64,000 nt of DNA from an uncultured bacterium (lineage in GTDB: Bacteria; Verrucomicrobiota; Lentisphaeria; Victivallales; Victivallaceae), in NCBI GenBank assembly GCA_900551245.1, contig URVC01000001.1, positions 1-64,000 of the forward strand. Reading direction: 5' to 3'. The notes beneath the pieces are model-generated. The model was not told where the DNA came from. It searched no databases and saw only the letters and a program-made list of their open reading frames with translations. Each line of letters starts with the position of its first letter. Position 1 is the first letter of the stretch. The translations under genes and the position numbers were made by a program. Below are positions 33,518 to 43,082 of the stretch, piece by piece.

Positions 33518-35719
33518 TCAACGCTCCTCCTCTTCGGCATCATTCTCCTCCCGGTCATCGGCAAATGCGCGATGAGGATGCTCTTCCGGCGCGGTAAACA
33601 CCTTCAACGCCTCGCCGGTGGCACTGCGCCGGTCGCGTTCCGCCAGCTCCTTGATGTACCGGTAGCTGTTGGCCTGGCTGCGGGCACTGGTGTACGCCGG
33701 CACGGTGGGCCGGGTGTAAATCCCGGAGCCGAGCAGACGGCGCTGTTTGTCGGTGTCCGCCAGCTGGAAACGCAGGAGCGTCATGAGCTCGGCCCGGATT
33801 TTCTCGTCCTCGACCGGGAAGAGCAGCTCCACCCGGCGGTCAAGGTTGCGGAACATCCAGTCCGCGCTGGAGAGGTAATACTCCTCGTCTCCGTTGTTGA
33901 AGAAGTAGAAGAGCCGGCTGTGTTCCAGATAACGGTCGACGATGCTGATGATCCGCAGATTCTCCTGCCCCGGCCGCGGCTTGTAACAGCAGATGCCGCG
34001 CACGATGAGATCAATTTCCACCCCCGCATCCGCCGCCTTGTGCAGCAGGCGGATCATCTTTTCGTCGGAGAGGCTGTTCATCTTGGCGATGATCCGCCCC
34101 GGCCGGTCGGGCGTGGAGTTGCTGATCTCGCGTTCGATCATCCACATGACCCGCCGCCGCAGATCGAACGGCGAAGCGGCGATCTTGCGCCACTCGGTCG
34201 GCGGCGAAGAGTATCCGGTCAGCACGTTGAAGAGGTTCGCCACATCGAAGCAGAGGTCCGGATCGGAACTCATGATCCCGAGGTCGGTGTAGAGCGCGGC
34301 GGTCTTGTCGTTGTAGTTTCCGGTCGACAGGTGGACATAACGCCGGATGGCCCCCTCCTCGCGGCGCACCACCAGCAGCGCCTTGCTGTGCACTTTCAGC
34401 CCGGCCACGCCGTAGACGACATGCGCGCCGGACTCCTCCAGAAGTCGCGCCCAGGCGATGTTGTTCCCCTCGTCGAAACGGGCTTTGAGCTCCACCACCA
34501 CCGTCACCTGCTTGCCGTTTTCCGCCGCCCGTTGAAGCGAACGCACGACCGGCGAGTTGCCGCTGACCCGGTAGAGGGTCTGCTTGATCGCCAGCACATC
34601 CGGGTCGTCCGCCGCCTCCTGCAGCAGCCGGAGAATCGGCGTAAAGGAGTGAAACGGCGGCGCAACGAGAATCGTTCCGCGGGCCGAAATCGCCTCGAAG
34701 ACGGACTTGTGTTCCACAAAGGGAGCCGGCATGATCGCCGGCCACGCCGGTTCGAGCAGTTCCGGCAGCCGGGCACGCCCGACCAGTTCGAAAAACTGTT
34801 TGAGGTGCAGCGGAGCACGGCTCGCATAGCGGAATTGATCGTCGAGCCGGAACTGTTCGTCCAGCCAGTCCGCCAGCGCGCCCCGCGTGTTGACCGGCAC
34901 CTCCAGACGGATCGGTTCGCGATGGCGGCGCTGGAGCAGTTTCTTCTCGATGCTCTGCAGCAGATCCTCCGCCCCCTCGTCCTCGACCGAGAAATCCATA
35001 TCCCGGGTGATGCGGAAGGGGAAGAACTCCTCCAGTTCGCACCCGGAAAAGAGCAGGCCGAGATTGTCCATAATCAGCTCTTCCAGCAGTACGAACGTGC
35101 GTCCGGGCTGATTGTCGGGCACTTCGACAAAACGCGGCAGCCGTTCCGGCACCTCGACGAAGGCGTACACCAGCTTGCTCCGGTCCGCCGGACGCATGCT
35201 CACGGCGATTTCGATCGCACCGGAGTTCAGAATCGGGAACGGGTGCGCCTGATCCACCGCCAGCGGCGTCAGCACCGGCAGCACCTGCAGCCGGAAATAC
35301 CCGGAGAGTTCCGCGCGGACCGTGGCGGAGAGTTCCGCCGGTTTGCGCAACCGGACGCCGTACGTCTCCAGCGCCGGAAGAATGTCGTCGCAGAGCGCCC
35401 GGCTCTGCCGTTTCAACAGCCGATCCAGTTTTCTCCGGGCGGCGGCAAGCTGTTCGGAGGGGCGGTTTCCGGCCGGGTCCGGCAGATCCTGATCCATCTT
35501 GACCAGCTGGCGGAGCCCGGCGATGCGCACCATGAAGAACTCATCGAGATTGCTGCTGAAGATGGCGATGAACTTCAGCCGTTCCAGCAGCGGATTGGCC
35601 GGGGAGAGCGCTTCATCCAATACCCGGGAGTTGAAATCGATCCAGCTCAATTCCCGGCTGATGAAGAGCTCCTGGTCCGGAGTCTTCTTCCCGGGTTTCG
35701 TCACTTTTTCCTTTTTCAT
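33518..35719 (-). CDS. ppk1: Polyphosphate kinase 1
   Basis: A 733-residue enzyme making polyphosphate from ATP. N-terminal ELFISRELSWIDFNSRVLDE and LDEFFMVRIAGL, the phosphorylated His in GLKVHSKALLV, and YYLSSADWMFRNLDRRVELL near the end are all family hallmarks. The start ATG at 35719 overlaps the Ppx stop by four bases (ATGA). A longer start at 35788 would run deep into Ppx and lacks support. With the Ppx-like protein this forms a polyphosphate synthesis and breakdown operon. Confidence 0.95.
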   Translation of the reverse strand: MKKEKVTKPGKKTPDQELFISRELSWIDFNSRVLDEALSPANPLLERLKFIAIFSSNLDEFFMVRIAGLRQLVKMDQDLPDPAGNRPSEQLAAARRKLDRLLKRQSRALCDDILPALETYGVRLRKPAELSATVRAELSGYFRLQVLPVLTPLAVDQAHPFPILNSGAIEIAVSMRPADRSKLVYAFVEVPERLPRFVEVPDNQPGRTFVLLEELIMDNLGLLFSGCELEEFFPFRITRDMDFSVEDEGAEDLLQSIEKKLLQRRHREPIRLEVPVNTRGALADWLDEQFRLDDQFRYASRAPLHLKQFFELVGRARLPELLEPAWPAIMPAPFVEHKSVFEAISARGTILVAPPFHSFTPILRLLQEAADDPDVLAIKQTLYRVSGNSPVVRSLQRAAENGKQVTVVVELKARFDEGNNIAWARLLEESGAHVVYGVAGLKVHSKALLVVRREEGAIRRYVHLSTGNYNDKTAALYTDLGIMSSDPDLCFDVANLFNVLTGYSSPPTEWRKIAASPFDLRRRVMWMIEREISNSTPDRPGRIIAKMNSLSDEKMIRLLHKAADAGVEIDLIVRGICCYKPRPGQENLRIISIVDRYLEHSRLFYFFNNGDEEYYLSSADWMFRNLDRRVELLFPVEDEKIRAELMTLLRFQLADTDKQRRLLGSGIYTRPTVPAYTSARSQANSYRYIKELAERDRRSATGEALKVFTAPEEHPHRAFADDREENDAEEEER

Positions 35720-37293
35720 ATCGACAGCGGAGCCTCTTCTATTTTCAGATCCAAACCGAACACCTGATTGAACAACCCGCCCTTCCACTCGAGCGAAAGC
35801 CGTTCGGAACGGAAGTCGCCCGACTCCGGCACCACCACCGTCATCGTGTGTCCGCGGAGGACCAGTTTCATCTTGTCGAACCGTTTCCGGCGGGAGCAGT
35901 CGAGCGCATCCGCCACGCGGAGAATCGCCGCCAGCTTCAGCGTGGTCACCTTGTCTTCCGCGGAAAGAGCGGTGTATTCCGGGTGGGACTCGCGGGGCAG
36001 CGCCTTGCGGTGGTAGCGGCAGATGGTCGCCACCACCCGCTGCTCGGCCGTGGAGATTCCGGGCAGCTGCATGTTGGAAACCAGATAATAGGTGTGCTTG
36101 TGATGCTGTCGCGTATCGACGAACCGCCCGATGTCGTGAAGCCGGGCCGCCGCTTCCAGCAGCAGCGGGGCATTGGGGACGAAATCGAAAGTGCGTTTGA
36201 GTTTTTCCAGAAATTTGAGGCAGAGCGCGGCCACCTGCGAAGCGTGGACCGGATCGAAGCCGTATTTCCGGCCGATCGCATCGCAGACGCCGAGCAGATC
36301 GTTGTAGAAGGGGTCCGGAGCATTCGCCTCCACACTGCGCCGCACCAGATCGCTGATGAGCGCGGTCCGGGTCGTGGTCCCCAGGCAGAGGAAGCGTTCG
36401 AAGTGGAACTCATCGAGAAAATAACTGATGATTCCGGCGCACGCCCTGACGCTGGAGGCAACCTCCTCCGGCAACTTGAACTCAGCTGAGAGCGTATCCG
36501 GCGTCGTTTCGATCAGTCGCCGGGTGGCCGGCGCCACCGCATCGGGATCGATCGAAACGCACTCGTTTTCATCAAACTCCTCGACGGCGCCGCGGATAAT
36601 TCCGGCGAGCACCCGGACCGACGCGCCGAGCGCGATCAGCGCCACCGGCTCCTCCGCCTGCCGCCCGACACATTCGGCAAGTCTCTGGCCGATATCCTGC
36701 GAACGGAGCGTCTCGATCACCTGTTCAATGGAGACGGCCGAACGGCCGAAGGCGTCGAACAGCCGGGTTGTCCCCAGCGGAATCTCCTCGCAGAAACGCA
36801 TCAGCCCGTGGGCAAAGTAGAAGATCTGCAGCGAACCGGTGCCGACCATGAGTCCGATTCCGGAAAGGGTTCCGAAATCGAACCGGCGGCGGAGCGCTTC
36901 GCGCATCGCGAGATAGGTGATGCGGATCTCCTCCGGCGTCTCCAGAATTTCCAGCTCCAGTCCGGCGTCGTTGCGGATGCGGTTGATGACCAGGTCGCGG
37001 TTGAACGCTTCGCGGATGGCGCTGGTGGCGACCACCCGGCAGAAGGTGATCCGGTACTCGGCGAGCTTGTTGGAGAAATCACAGAGCATGGAGGTCAGCC
37101 GGGAGAGTGTTTCCGGTGAAACCTGCCCGTGGCGGAAGACGTCGAATCCGAGATTGACGGTCCGGGAAAGGCTTTCGAGCAGGACGATGCCGTTCTTTTT
37201 CGAGATTTCAAAAATATCGAGGCGGACGGAATGCGCCCCGACGTCAATGATGCCCGCCTGAAACGGCATCCCCAAGCGTTTGATTTTTTTCAT
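35716..37293 (-). CDS. Ppx/GppA-type phosphatase with HD domain, divergent
   Basis: A 525-residue ASKHA-fold exopolyphosphatase/guanosine-pentaphosphatase family protein. The first phosphate loop reads IIDVGAHSVRLDIFE (16-30), where GTNSxxL is usual. ATSAIREA (89-96) and ETPEE (118-122) are conserved. The second loop, normally DIGGGS, reads LMVGTGS (148-154). An HD-like domain follows (ARLHDIGRFVDTRQHHKHT, about 379-397). Context with Ppk supports polyphosphate turnover, but the changed loops leave catalytic efficiency or substrate open. The gene is translationally coupled to ppk. Confidence 0.82.
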   Translation of the reverse strand: MKKIKRLGMPFQAGIIDVGAHSVRLDIFEISKKNGIVLLESLSRTVNLGFDVFRHGQVSPETLSRLTSMLCDFSNKLAEYRITFCRVVATSAIREAFNRDLVINRIRNDAGLELEILETPEEIRITYLAMREALRRRFDFGTLSGIGLMVGTGSLQIFYFAHGLMRFCEEIPLGTTRLFDAFGRSAVSIEQVIETLRSQDIGQRLAECVGRQAEEPVALIALGASVRVLAGIIRGAVEEFDENECVSIDPDAVAPATRRLIETTPDTLSAEFKLPEEVASSVRACAGIISYFLDEFHFERFLCLGTTTRTALISDLVRRSVEANAPDPFYNDLLGVCDAIGRKYGFDPVHASQVAALCLKFLEKLKRTFDFVPNAPLLLEAAARLHDIGRFVDTRQHHKHTYYLVSNMQLPGISTAEQRVVATICRYHRKALPRESHPEYTALSAEDKVTTLKLAAILRVADALDCSRRKRFDKMKLVLRGHTMTVVVPESGDFRSERLSLEWKGGLFNQVFGLDLKIEEAPLSI

Positions 37294-37326
37294 AGACTCC
37301 TCTGCTCAGCCCCCGGCGACAACGCG

Positions 37327-37896
37327 TCAGAACCAGGATTGCGTACTCGGATTATAGTAGATATAGTTGAGATTTGCGAACTTGACAACGCCCCGCGCCG
37401 TGGCCGGATCGATGCCGACCCGCAACGTGATCCAATCCGCATCCTCCTCCCCCGCCTCGGGGATGAAGGAGCCGAAATAGACGCCGTCGATCACCAGTGC
37501 AACCGGTTCATCGTGATAGCGGCCGCACAGCACCTGCCACTGAAGTTTGCCGAGACGGTCGATGCGGAACTGCAGATCGCAGATGTCGGGATTGCCGGGG
37601 CGGGAGATCATCTTCGCCTCACGGATGTTCTTGCTGCTGAAATTCTGGTTGGTATTGATCCAGACGGTGCGGCCGTCCAGCGCCTGGATCTCCTTCTCCA
37701 GCTCGCTGGCGCGCGGATATTTGACGATCGAGAAGATTCCGACGATGTAGCGGGGCTGATAGTTTTCGCTGTTCGGGTCCTCCGAGCGGGAGCTTTCGCC
37801 GGACATCGCCTCGCGAAACGCCTCGCGGAAGGTATCGCATCCGGTCAGAGCCGCAGTCAGTATCACAGCACAGATAAAACGGAACAGGTGATGCAT
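37327..37896 (-). CDS. Lipoprotein of unknown function
   Basis: A 189-residue protein with a lipoprotein signal: MHHLFRFICAVILTAALTGC, with the lipidated Cys at 20. The rest is soluble, with PRYIVGIFSIVKYPRASELE and ASELEKEIQALDGRTVWINT, and no family is recognised. Promoter-like TATATT on the minus strand (37923-37928) precedes it. It is 33 bases before ppx, so it may be the first gene of the polyphosphate operon. A link to polyphosphate is only positional. Confidence 0.75.
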   Translation of the reverse strand: MHHLFRFICAVILTAALTGCDTFREAFREAMSGESSRSEDPNSENYQPRYIVGIFSIVKYPRASELEKEIQALDGRTVWINTNQNFSSKNIREAKMISRPGNPDICDLQFRIDRLGKLQWQVLCGRYHDEPVALVIDGVYFGSFIPEAGEEDADWITLRVGIDPATARGVVKFANLNYIYYNPSTQSWF

Positions 37897-37951
37897 TCTT
37901 CTTTCCTCATGCTTGTGGAGCTAATATAGCGCCTGATTTTTTCGTTTTCCA

Positions 37952-37980
37952 TTGGCAAGAATGGACTATTCATGTATATT
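37952..37980 (+). promoter_or_regulatory. Promoter of aroE
   Basis: TTGGCA (37952-37957), 17-base spacer, TATATT (37975-37980). An upstream in-frame ATG at 37972 overlaps the -10, so the ATG at 38023 is the start. Confidence 0.65.
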
Positions 37981-38022
37981 AACACTATCTTAACCAAAAT
38001 CCAGCACGGAACGATAAAAATT

Positions 38023-38865
38023 ATGATAAAATACATGGTAATCGGCGATCCCATCTCCCACAGCCGCTCCCCCGGGATGCAGAATGCCGCCTTCGAAGCA
38101 TGCGGTCTGGGCTCCCCTTACGGGCGGCGGCACGTCACGCCGGAAGAGCTGCCGGAGTTCGTAAAGTTCGCCCGGAAAGAGCTTGCCGGCGTCAACCTCA
38201 CCGTGCCGCACAAGGCGGCGGTGATTCCATTGATCGACCGGGTTGACCCGGAAGCCGCCGCGGCCGGGAGCGTCAACACTCTCGTGATCGAAAACGGAAA
38301 AATTTTCGGCACCAGCACCGACGGCTACGGGCTCGAACACGCCCTGCTGGCGAATTTCCACCGGCCGGTCCGCGGCGCGGCCTTCTGCTTCATCGGCGCC
38401 GGCGGCGCGGCACATGCGACGGCGTTTCATCTTGCCGGATGCGGTGCGCGGGCAATCCGGCTGGCCAACCGGACGATCGGGAAAGCGGAGGAGCTGGCCG
38501 ACCGGCTCCGCCAGCGCAATCCGGAACTGCTCGTGGAAACCGCCGGAATCGGCGACACCGAACAGCTTGCGCGCTGGTTTGCCGACACCGATTTTCTGAT
38601 TCAGGCGACCAGTCTCGGCCTGCGGCCGGATGACCCCGCCCCCTTCCCGCTCGAACTGCTCCACTCCGGACAGACCCTCTCGATCTTCGACACCATCTAC
38701 CGGGAGACGCCGCTGCTGAAACGGGCCGGCGAACTCTCCCTGCCCTGCGCCGGCGGGATGGATATGCTGATCTATCAGGGGGCGAAATCCTTTGAAATCT
38801 GGACCGGGCGGCCTGCGCCGATCGAGGCGATGCGCCGCGGTTTTCTGGAGGCTCAGCCATGCTGA
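38023..38865 (+). CDS. aroE: Shikimate dehydrogenase
   Basis: A 280-residue NADPH enzyme of aromatic amino acid synthesis reducing 3-dehydroshikimate. IGDPISHSRSPGMQNAAFE binds shikimate. NLTVPHK has the catalytic Lys (about 62), STDGYGL the paired Asp, and GAGGAAHATAFHLAGCGA the nucleotide fold, with GGMDMLIYQGA near the end. Length is typical. It overlaps the prepilin peptidase start by seven bases, so the two are co-translated. Confidence 0.93.
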   Translation: MIKYMVIGDPISHSRSPGMQNAAFEACGLGSPYGRRHVTPEELPEFVKFARKELAGVNLTVPHKAAVIPLIDRVDPEAAAAGSVNTLVIENGKIFGTSTDGYGLEHALLANFHRPVRGAAFCFIGAGGAAHATAFHLAGCGARAIRLANRTIGKAEELADRLRQRNPELLVETAGIGDTEQLARWFADTDFLIQATSLGLRPDDPAPFPLELLHSGQTLSIFDTIYRETPLLKRAGELSLPCAGGMDMLIYQGAKSFEIWTGRPAPIEAMRRGFLEAQPC

Positions 38866-39740
38866 TCCTTACCGAGGGGAGTTTTCCGTGGTGGACCAGG
38901 CTGGGGCTGGAGTATCCGGAGCTTCTGACCATCGCGCTGGTGGCGGTCTTCGCGGTCGGGAGCTGTTTCGGCAGTTTTCTGAACGTCTGCATCTGGCGGC
39001 TCCCGCTCGGGGAATCCATCGTTTCGGTGCCCTCGCACTGCACGAAATGCGGCTATGAAATCCGCTGGTATGACAACATTCCGATTTTCAGCTATCTCGT
39101 TCTCCGAGGGCGCTGCCGCAACTGCCGCGAACCCTATTCGCCCCGTTATCTGATCGTCGAGGCGCTGACCGGGGCTCTCTTCGTGGCGGTCTTTCTCAAG
39201 GTCGGCCTCACCAGCCAGCCGCCGGCGATGCTGGCGCTCTACTGGGTCATGGTGATGCTCTGCGTCACCACCAGCTGGATCGACGTCGAACACCGGCTGA
39301 TTCCGGATGCGACCACCCTGCCCGCCCTGCTGTTCGGTCTGGCGGTCGGCACGGCATTTCCGTCGACGCAGGGGTGCGACACCTATCCGGCCGCCCTGCT
39401 CCGGGCGGCGGCCGGTGCGGCAATTCCGGGCATCTTGCTGACGATTTTCACGATCGCCGGCCGCCTGGCCGCCCGTCGCGAAGTGCTGGGCTGGGGTGAC
39501 GTCAAATTCGCCGCGGCGGCAGGCGCTCTGCTCGGTGCGGCAGGCGCGTTGTTCTGTGTGGCAACAGGCGCCCTGGCCGGAACGGTGTACGGCATTGCGC
39601 TTGCGCTCACCAGAAAACGGTCGATGAAACATCTGGCGATTCCCTTCGGCCCGTTTCTGGCGGGAGGGGCGCTGGTCTGGATCTTTTTCGGGGAAAAAAT
39701 CCTTCGCTGGTATTTGTCGCTTCTGCGGCTTGCACAATAG
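38859..39740 (+). CDS. Prepilin peptidase (A24, PilD-like)
   Basis: A 293-residue inner-membrane aspartic protease and N-methyltransferase that processes type IV pilin-like precursors. The N-terminal region contains the two CxxC pairs (CTKC at about 66 and CRNC at about 88) of the metal-binding methylase loop. The protease aspartates are in TSWIDVEHRLIPD (about 146) and GWGDVKFAAAAGALLG (about 214). About seven membrane segments are seen. It can process the FTLIELL protein at 23974. It overlaps aroE by seven bases. Confidence 0.93.
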   Translation: MLILTEGSFPWWTRLGLEYPELLTIALVAVFAVGSCFGSFLNVCIWRLPLGESIVSVPSHCTKCGYEIRWYDNIPIFSYLVLRGRCRNCREPYSPRYLIVEALTGALFVAVFLKVGLTSQPPAMLALYWVMVMLCVTTSWIDVEHRLIPDATTLPALLFGLAVGTAFPSTQGCDTYPAALLRAAAGAAIPGILLTIFTIAGRLAARREVLGWGDVKFAAAAGALLGAAGALFCVATGALAGTVYGIALALTRKRSMKHLAIPFGPFLAGGALVWIFFGEKILRWYLSLLRLAQ

Positions 39741-39757
39741 AATCGCGGTGTTATATT
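39730..39757 (+). promoter_or_regulatory. Promoter of the rhamnose isomerase run
   Basis: TTGCAC (39730-39735), 16-base spacer, TATATT (39752-39757), overlapping the end of the peptidase gene. Confidence 0.5.
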
Positions 39758-39815
39758 AAAATTTCAAGATCTGCGACACAATTTGACATTGAACGCATAA
39801 AATCAGGAGAAAAAA

Positions 39816-41063
39816 ATGGCTTCCATGTTCGATGCGGCAAAAAAGGTGTACGGCAATCTCGGCGTCGATGTCGAGGCGGCATTCCGGCGGCTGGATGAGA
39901 TCGCCGTGAGCATTCACTGCTGGCAGGGCGACGACGTCGCCGGATTCGAAAACGACTGCGGTCTCGACGGCGGCATCGCGGTGACCGGCAACTATCCCGG
40001 CCGCGCCCGCAACGCCGATGAACTGCGCGCCGACATCGACAAGATGCTCAGCCTGGTTCCCGGCCGCAAGCGGCTCAATGTCCACGCCATCTACGCCGAA
40101 ACCAACGGCAAGAAAGTCGGCCGCGACCAGATTGCGCCGGAGCACTTCTCCCGCTGGATCGACTGGGCGAAGACCCGCAAGGTCGCGCTGGACTTCAACC
40201 CCTCCTTCTTCTCGCACCCGATGGCGTCGAGCGGCTTCACGCTGAGCAGTCCGGACAAAGCGGTCCGCCGCTTCTGGATCGATCACGGCATCGCCTGCCG
40301 CAAGATCGCCGAAGCCTTCGGCCGTGAACTCGGCAGCTGCTGCATCACCAACTTCTGGGTGCCGGACGGGTTCAAGGACATCCCCTTCGACCGGCTTGCC
40401 CCGCGGGAGCGGCTCCGCGACTCGCTCGATGAAATCTTCGCGGTCAAGATCGATCAGAACTGCAACCGCGATGCGGTCGAGAGCAAACTCTTCGGCATCG
40501 GTGCGGAAAGCTGCACGGTCGGCTCGCATGAGTTCTACATGGGGTACGCTCTGCGCAACAACAAGCTTCTCTGCCTCGACGCGGGCCATTTCCACCCGAC
40601 CGAAGTGATCTCCGACAAGCTCACCAGCTGTCTGCTCTTCCTGGATGAAGTGCTCCTGCACGTGAGCCGCGGCGTCCGGTGGGACAGCGACCATGTGATC
40701 ATCATGAACGAGGAGCTGCGGGCCATCGCCGAAGAGGTGATCCGCCATCACTACGACAAGCGCGTTCACATCGGGCTGGACTACTTCGACGCCTCGATCA
40801 ACCGGATCATGGCGTGGACCATCGGCGCGCGCAATATGTCCAAGGCGTTGCTGATGGCGCTGGTCGAACCGGCGAGCCTGATCGACGAGGCGGAAAAACG
40901 CGGCGACTTCTCCAGCCGTCTTGCGCTCTTCGAAGAGTGCAAGACCCTGCCCTTCGGCGCCATCTGGGACGAATACTGCAACCGTTGCGGCGTTCCGGTC
41001 GGCACCGCCTGGATCGACGTGGTCAAGTCCTACGAAAAGAACGTGCTTTCCAAGCGCAAGTAA
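39816..41063 (+). CDS. rhaA: L-rhamnose isomerase
   Basis: A 415-residue metal-dependent isomerase of the TIM-barrel family converting L-rhamnose to L-rhamnulose. VSIHCWQGDDVAGFE near the start, NVHAIYAE, LDFNPSFFSHP, FWIDHGIACRKIAEAFG and LDAGHFHPTE, with metal ligands in the Asp/His-rich segments, are diagnostic. It complements the GH78 rhamnosidase at 11322, which would supply free rhamnose. A fused aldolase/dehydrogenase follows 94 bases later. AGGAG precedes the ATG. Confidence 0.94.
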   Translation: MASMFDAAKKVYGNLGVDVEAAFRRLDEIAVSIHCWQGDDVAGFENDCGLDGGIAVTGNYPGRARNADELRADIDKMLSLVPGRKRLNVHAIYAETNGKKVGRDQIAPEHFSRWIDWAKTRKVALDFNPSFFSHPMASSGFTLSSPDKAVRRFWIDHGIACRKIAEAFGRELGSCCITNFWVPDGFKDIPFDRLAPRERLRDSLDEIFAVKIDQNCNRDAVESKLFGIGAESCTVGSHEFYMGYALRNNKLLCLDAGHFHPTEVISDKLTSCLLFLDEVLLHVSRGVRWDSDHVIIMNEELRAIAEEVIRHHYDKRVHIGLDYFDASINRIMAWTIGARNMSKALLMALVEPASLIDEAEKRGDFSSRLALFEECKTLPFGAIWDEYCNRCGVPVGTAWIDVVKSYEKNVLSKRK

Positions 41064-41157
41064 TCGATCGAGCTGTCTCTTTCCGGATGCGGCGCAGTAT
41101 GGGGACCGCGTCCGGAAAGATTTTGTATCAAACCTTACAGAGACAGGAATATTCAAC

Positions 41158-43056
41158 ATGTCAAACCTGACCATCATCCGCGAACTCTCCAACCGTTACG
41201 GCTCCAATCCGGAATTCGTTCTCGCCGGTGGCGGAAACACCTCCTGCAAGGATGAGAAATATCTCTACGTCAAGCCCAGCGGCGTCGCCCTGGCGAAGGT
41301 TGCCGAAGAGGATTTCGTCAAGCTCGAACGCGAGGCGGTGCGCCGTTGCTTCGAGATGCCGGAAGAGCTTTCCGGAGCGGAACGCGAAGCGCTGGCCGGG
41401 CGTCTGTTGAATTTTGCCGTGGTGAGCACCACCGGCCGCCGCCCCTCGGTGGAGGCGCCGCTGCATGAACTCATGCCGTTCACCTTTGTGGTGCACCTCC
41501 ATCCGGCGATGGTCAATGGACTTACCTGCGGCCGCGACGGCGAAGCGGTGTGCAGAGAGCTGTTTCCGGACGCGCTCTGGCTGCCGGCCACGGATCCGGG
41601 CTTCATCCTCGCCAACGCCGTCTATCGGGCGAACCTCGCCTACAAGGAGCGGACCGGCCGCCCGGCGTCGGTGATCTTTCTGCAGAACCATGGCGTCTTC
41701 GTCGGCGCCGACACCGCCGCGGAAATCGAGCAGATTTACGCGGAGATCATGAGGAAACTGCGTGCGCGGCATCAGGCCGCCGGCATTCCGGCGGAACTGG
41801 AGTGCGGCGAACTCGACCGCGAAACGGTGAACGCCTTCGCTCCGCTGCTGCGCGGCTGGCTCGGCGACGGGGAAACACCCGTCACCGTCAAATCGCTCCC
41901 CCCCTTCCGCACCGCCCGCGGGCCGCTGACCCCGGACCATATTGTCTACGCGAAATCCTTCGCACTGGTGACCGAAAAGCCGACGCGTGAAGCGATCGAA
42001 GCGTTCGAAAAGCAGAACGGGTACAAGCCGCTGGTGGTGGAGGTTCCCGGCAAAGCGGTCTTCTGCGCCGGGAAAAACGCACCCGGAGCCAACACCGTCG
42101 CCCTGCTCGCCCGCGACGCGGGCCGGGTGCAGCGATTCGCCGACGCGTTCGGCGGAGCCGCGTTTCTGAGCGACGAACGCCGCAGTTTCATCGAGAACTG
42201 GGAGGCGGAATCCTACCGCCGTAAAGTTGCCGGCGGCGCGAATGCCGTTTTGACCGGCAAAGTGGCCGTCATCACCGGCGGTGCGCAGGGCTTCGGCTTC
42301 GGCATCGCCGAAGAGCTGGCGGCCGCGGGAGCGACCGTCGTGATCGCCGACCTCAACTTCGCCGGGGCGGAAAAGGCGGCGCAGACCATTCACGCCTCCG
42401 GCGGAACCGGTGCGGTCGCCGTCAACATCGCTGACGAGGAATCGGTGGCGAAGATGGTGGAGACGGTCGTGGAATCGTTCGGCGGCATCGACCTTTTCGT
42501 CGCCAACGCGGGGGTGCTCAAGGCGGGTTCGGTCAAGAGTTTCGAGAAGAAGGACTGGGATTTCGTCACCAATATCAACTACACCGGCTACTTCCTCTGC
42601 GTCAAGCATGTGGCGCCGGTGATGGCCCTGCAGAACTCCGCCTGTTCCGGCTGGACCGATATCGTGCAGGTCAACTCCAAGAGCGGACTGGTCGGCTCGA
42701 ACCGCAACGGCGCCTACGCCGGCGGGAAATTCGGCACGATCGGCCTCACCCAGAGCTTCGCGCTGGAGCTGGTTGCCGATCACATCAAGGTCAACAGCGT
42801 CTGCCCGGGGAACTTCTTCGATGGTCCCTTGTGGTCCGACCCGGTGCGCGGTCTGTTCGTGCAGTATCTTCAAAGTGGGAAAGTTCCGGGCGCAAAGAGC
42901 GTGGCGGATGTCAAGGTTCACTATGAGAAACAGATTCCGATGCATCGGGGCTGTTACCCCTCCGACGTGGCCAAGGCGATTCTCTACGCGGTCATGCAGC
43001 CCTATGAGACCGGCCAGGCGATCCCCGTGACCGGCGGTCAGGTGATGCTCAACTAA
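41158..43056 (+). CDS. Bifunctional rhamnulose-1-phosphate aldolase/short-chain dehydrogenase
   Basis: A 632-residue fusion. Residues about 1-370 form a class II aldolase: AGGGNTSCKDE, VVHLHPAMVNG with two zinc histidines, and LQNHGVFVGAD with another. It would split L-rhamnulose-1-phosphate to dihydroxyacetone phosphate and lactaldehyde. Residues about 370-632 form a short-chain dehydrogenase (VITGGAQGFGFGIA, VANAG, NSKSGL, and the YAGGK active site) that likely oxidises the lactaldehyde. Such fusions accompany rhaA in other bacteria. No rhamnulokinase is next to it. The ATG at 41158 is chosen over starts inside rhaA. Confidence 0.9.
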   Translation: MSNLTIIRELSNRYGSNPEFVLAGGGNTSCKDEKYLYVKPSGVALAKVAEEDFVKLEREAVRRCFEMPEELSGAEREALAGRLLNFAVVSTTGRRPSVEAPLHELMPFTFVVHLHPAMVNGLTCGRDGEAVCRELFPDALWLPATDPGFILANAVYRANLAYKERTGRPASVIFLQNHGVFVGADTAAEIEQIYAEIMRKLRARHQAAGIPAELECGELDRETVNAFAPLLRGWLGDGETPVTVKSLPPFRTARGPLTPDHIVYAKSFALVTEKPTREAIEAFEKQNGYKPLVVEVPGKAVFCAGKNAPGANTVALLARDAGRVQRFADAFGGAAFLSDERRSFIENWEAESYRRKVAGGANAVLTGKVAVITGGAQGFGFGIAEELAAAGATVVIADLNFAGAEKAAQTIHASGGTGAVAVNIADEESVAKMVETVVESFGGIDLFVANAGVLKAGSVKSFEKKDWDFVTNINYTGYFLCVKHVAPVMALQNSACSGWTDIVQVNSKSGLVGSNRNGAYAGGKFGTIGLTQSFALELVADHIKVNSVCPGNFFDGPLWSDPVRGLFVQYLQSGKVPGAKSVADVKVHYEKQIPMHRGCYPSDVAKAILYAVMQPYETGQAIPVTGGQVMLN

Positions 43057-43082
43057 ACGGGGAGAGATGAAAGAGATTTAGA

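Noticed and set aside
33119..35767. Very long antisense reading frame opposite ppk (882 codons); likewise 5784-7811 opposite recQ, 49808-52531 opposite the esterase and 46860-48830 opposite rseP.
   Set aside because: High GC content with biased codons keeps mirror frames open. These products are Arg/Gly/His-rich without family motifs, while the opposite strand encodes proteins with clear motifs.
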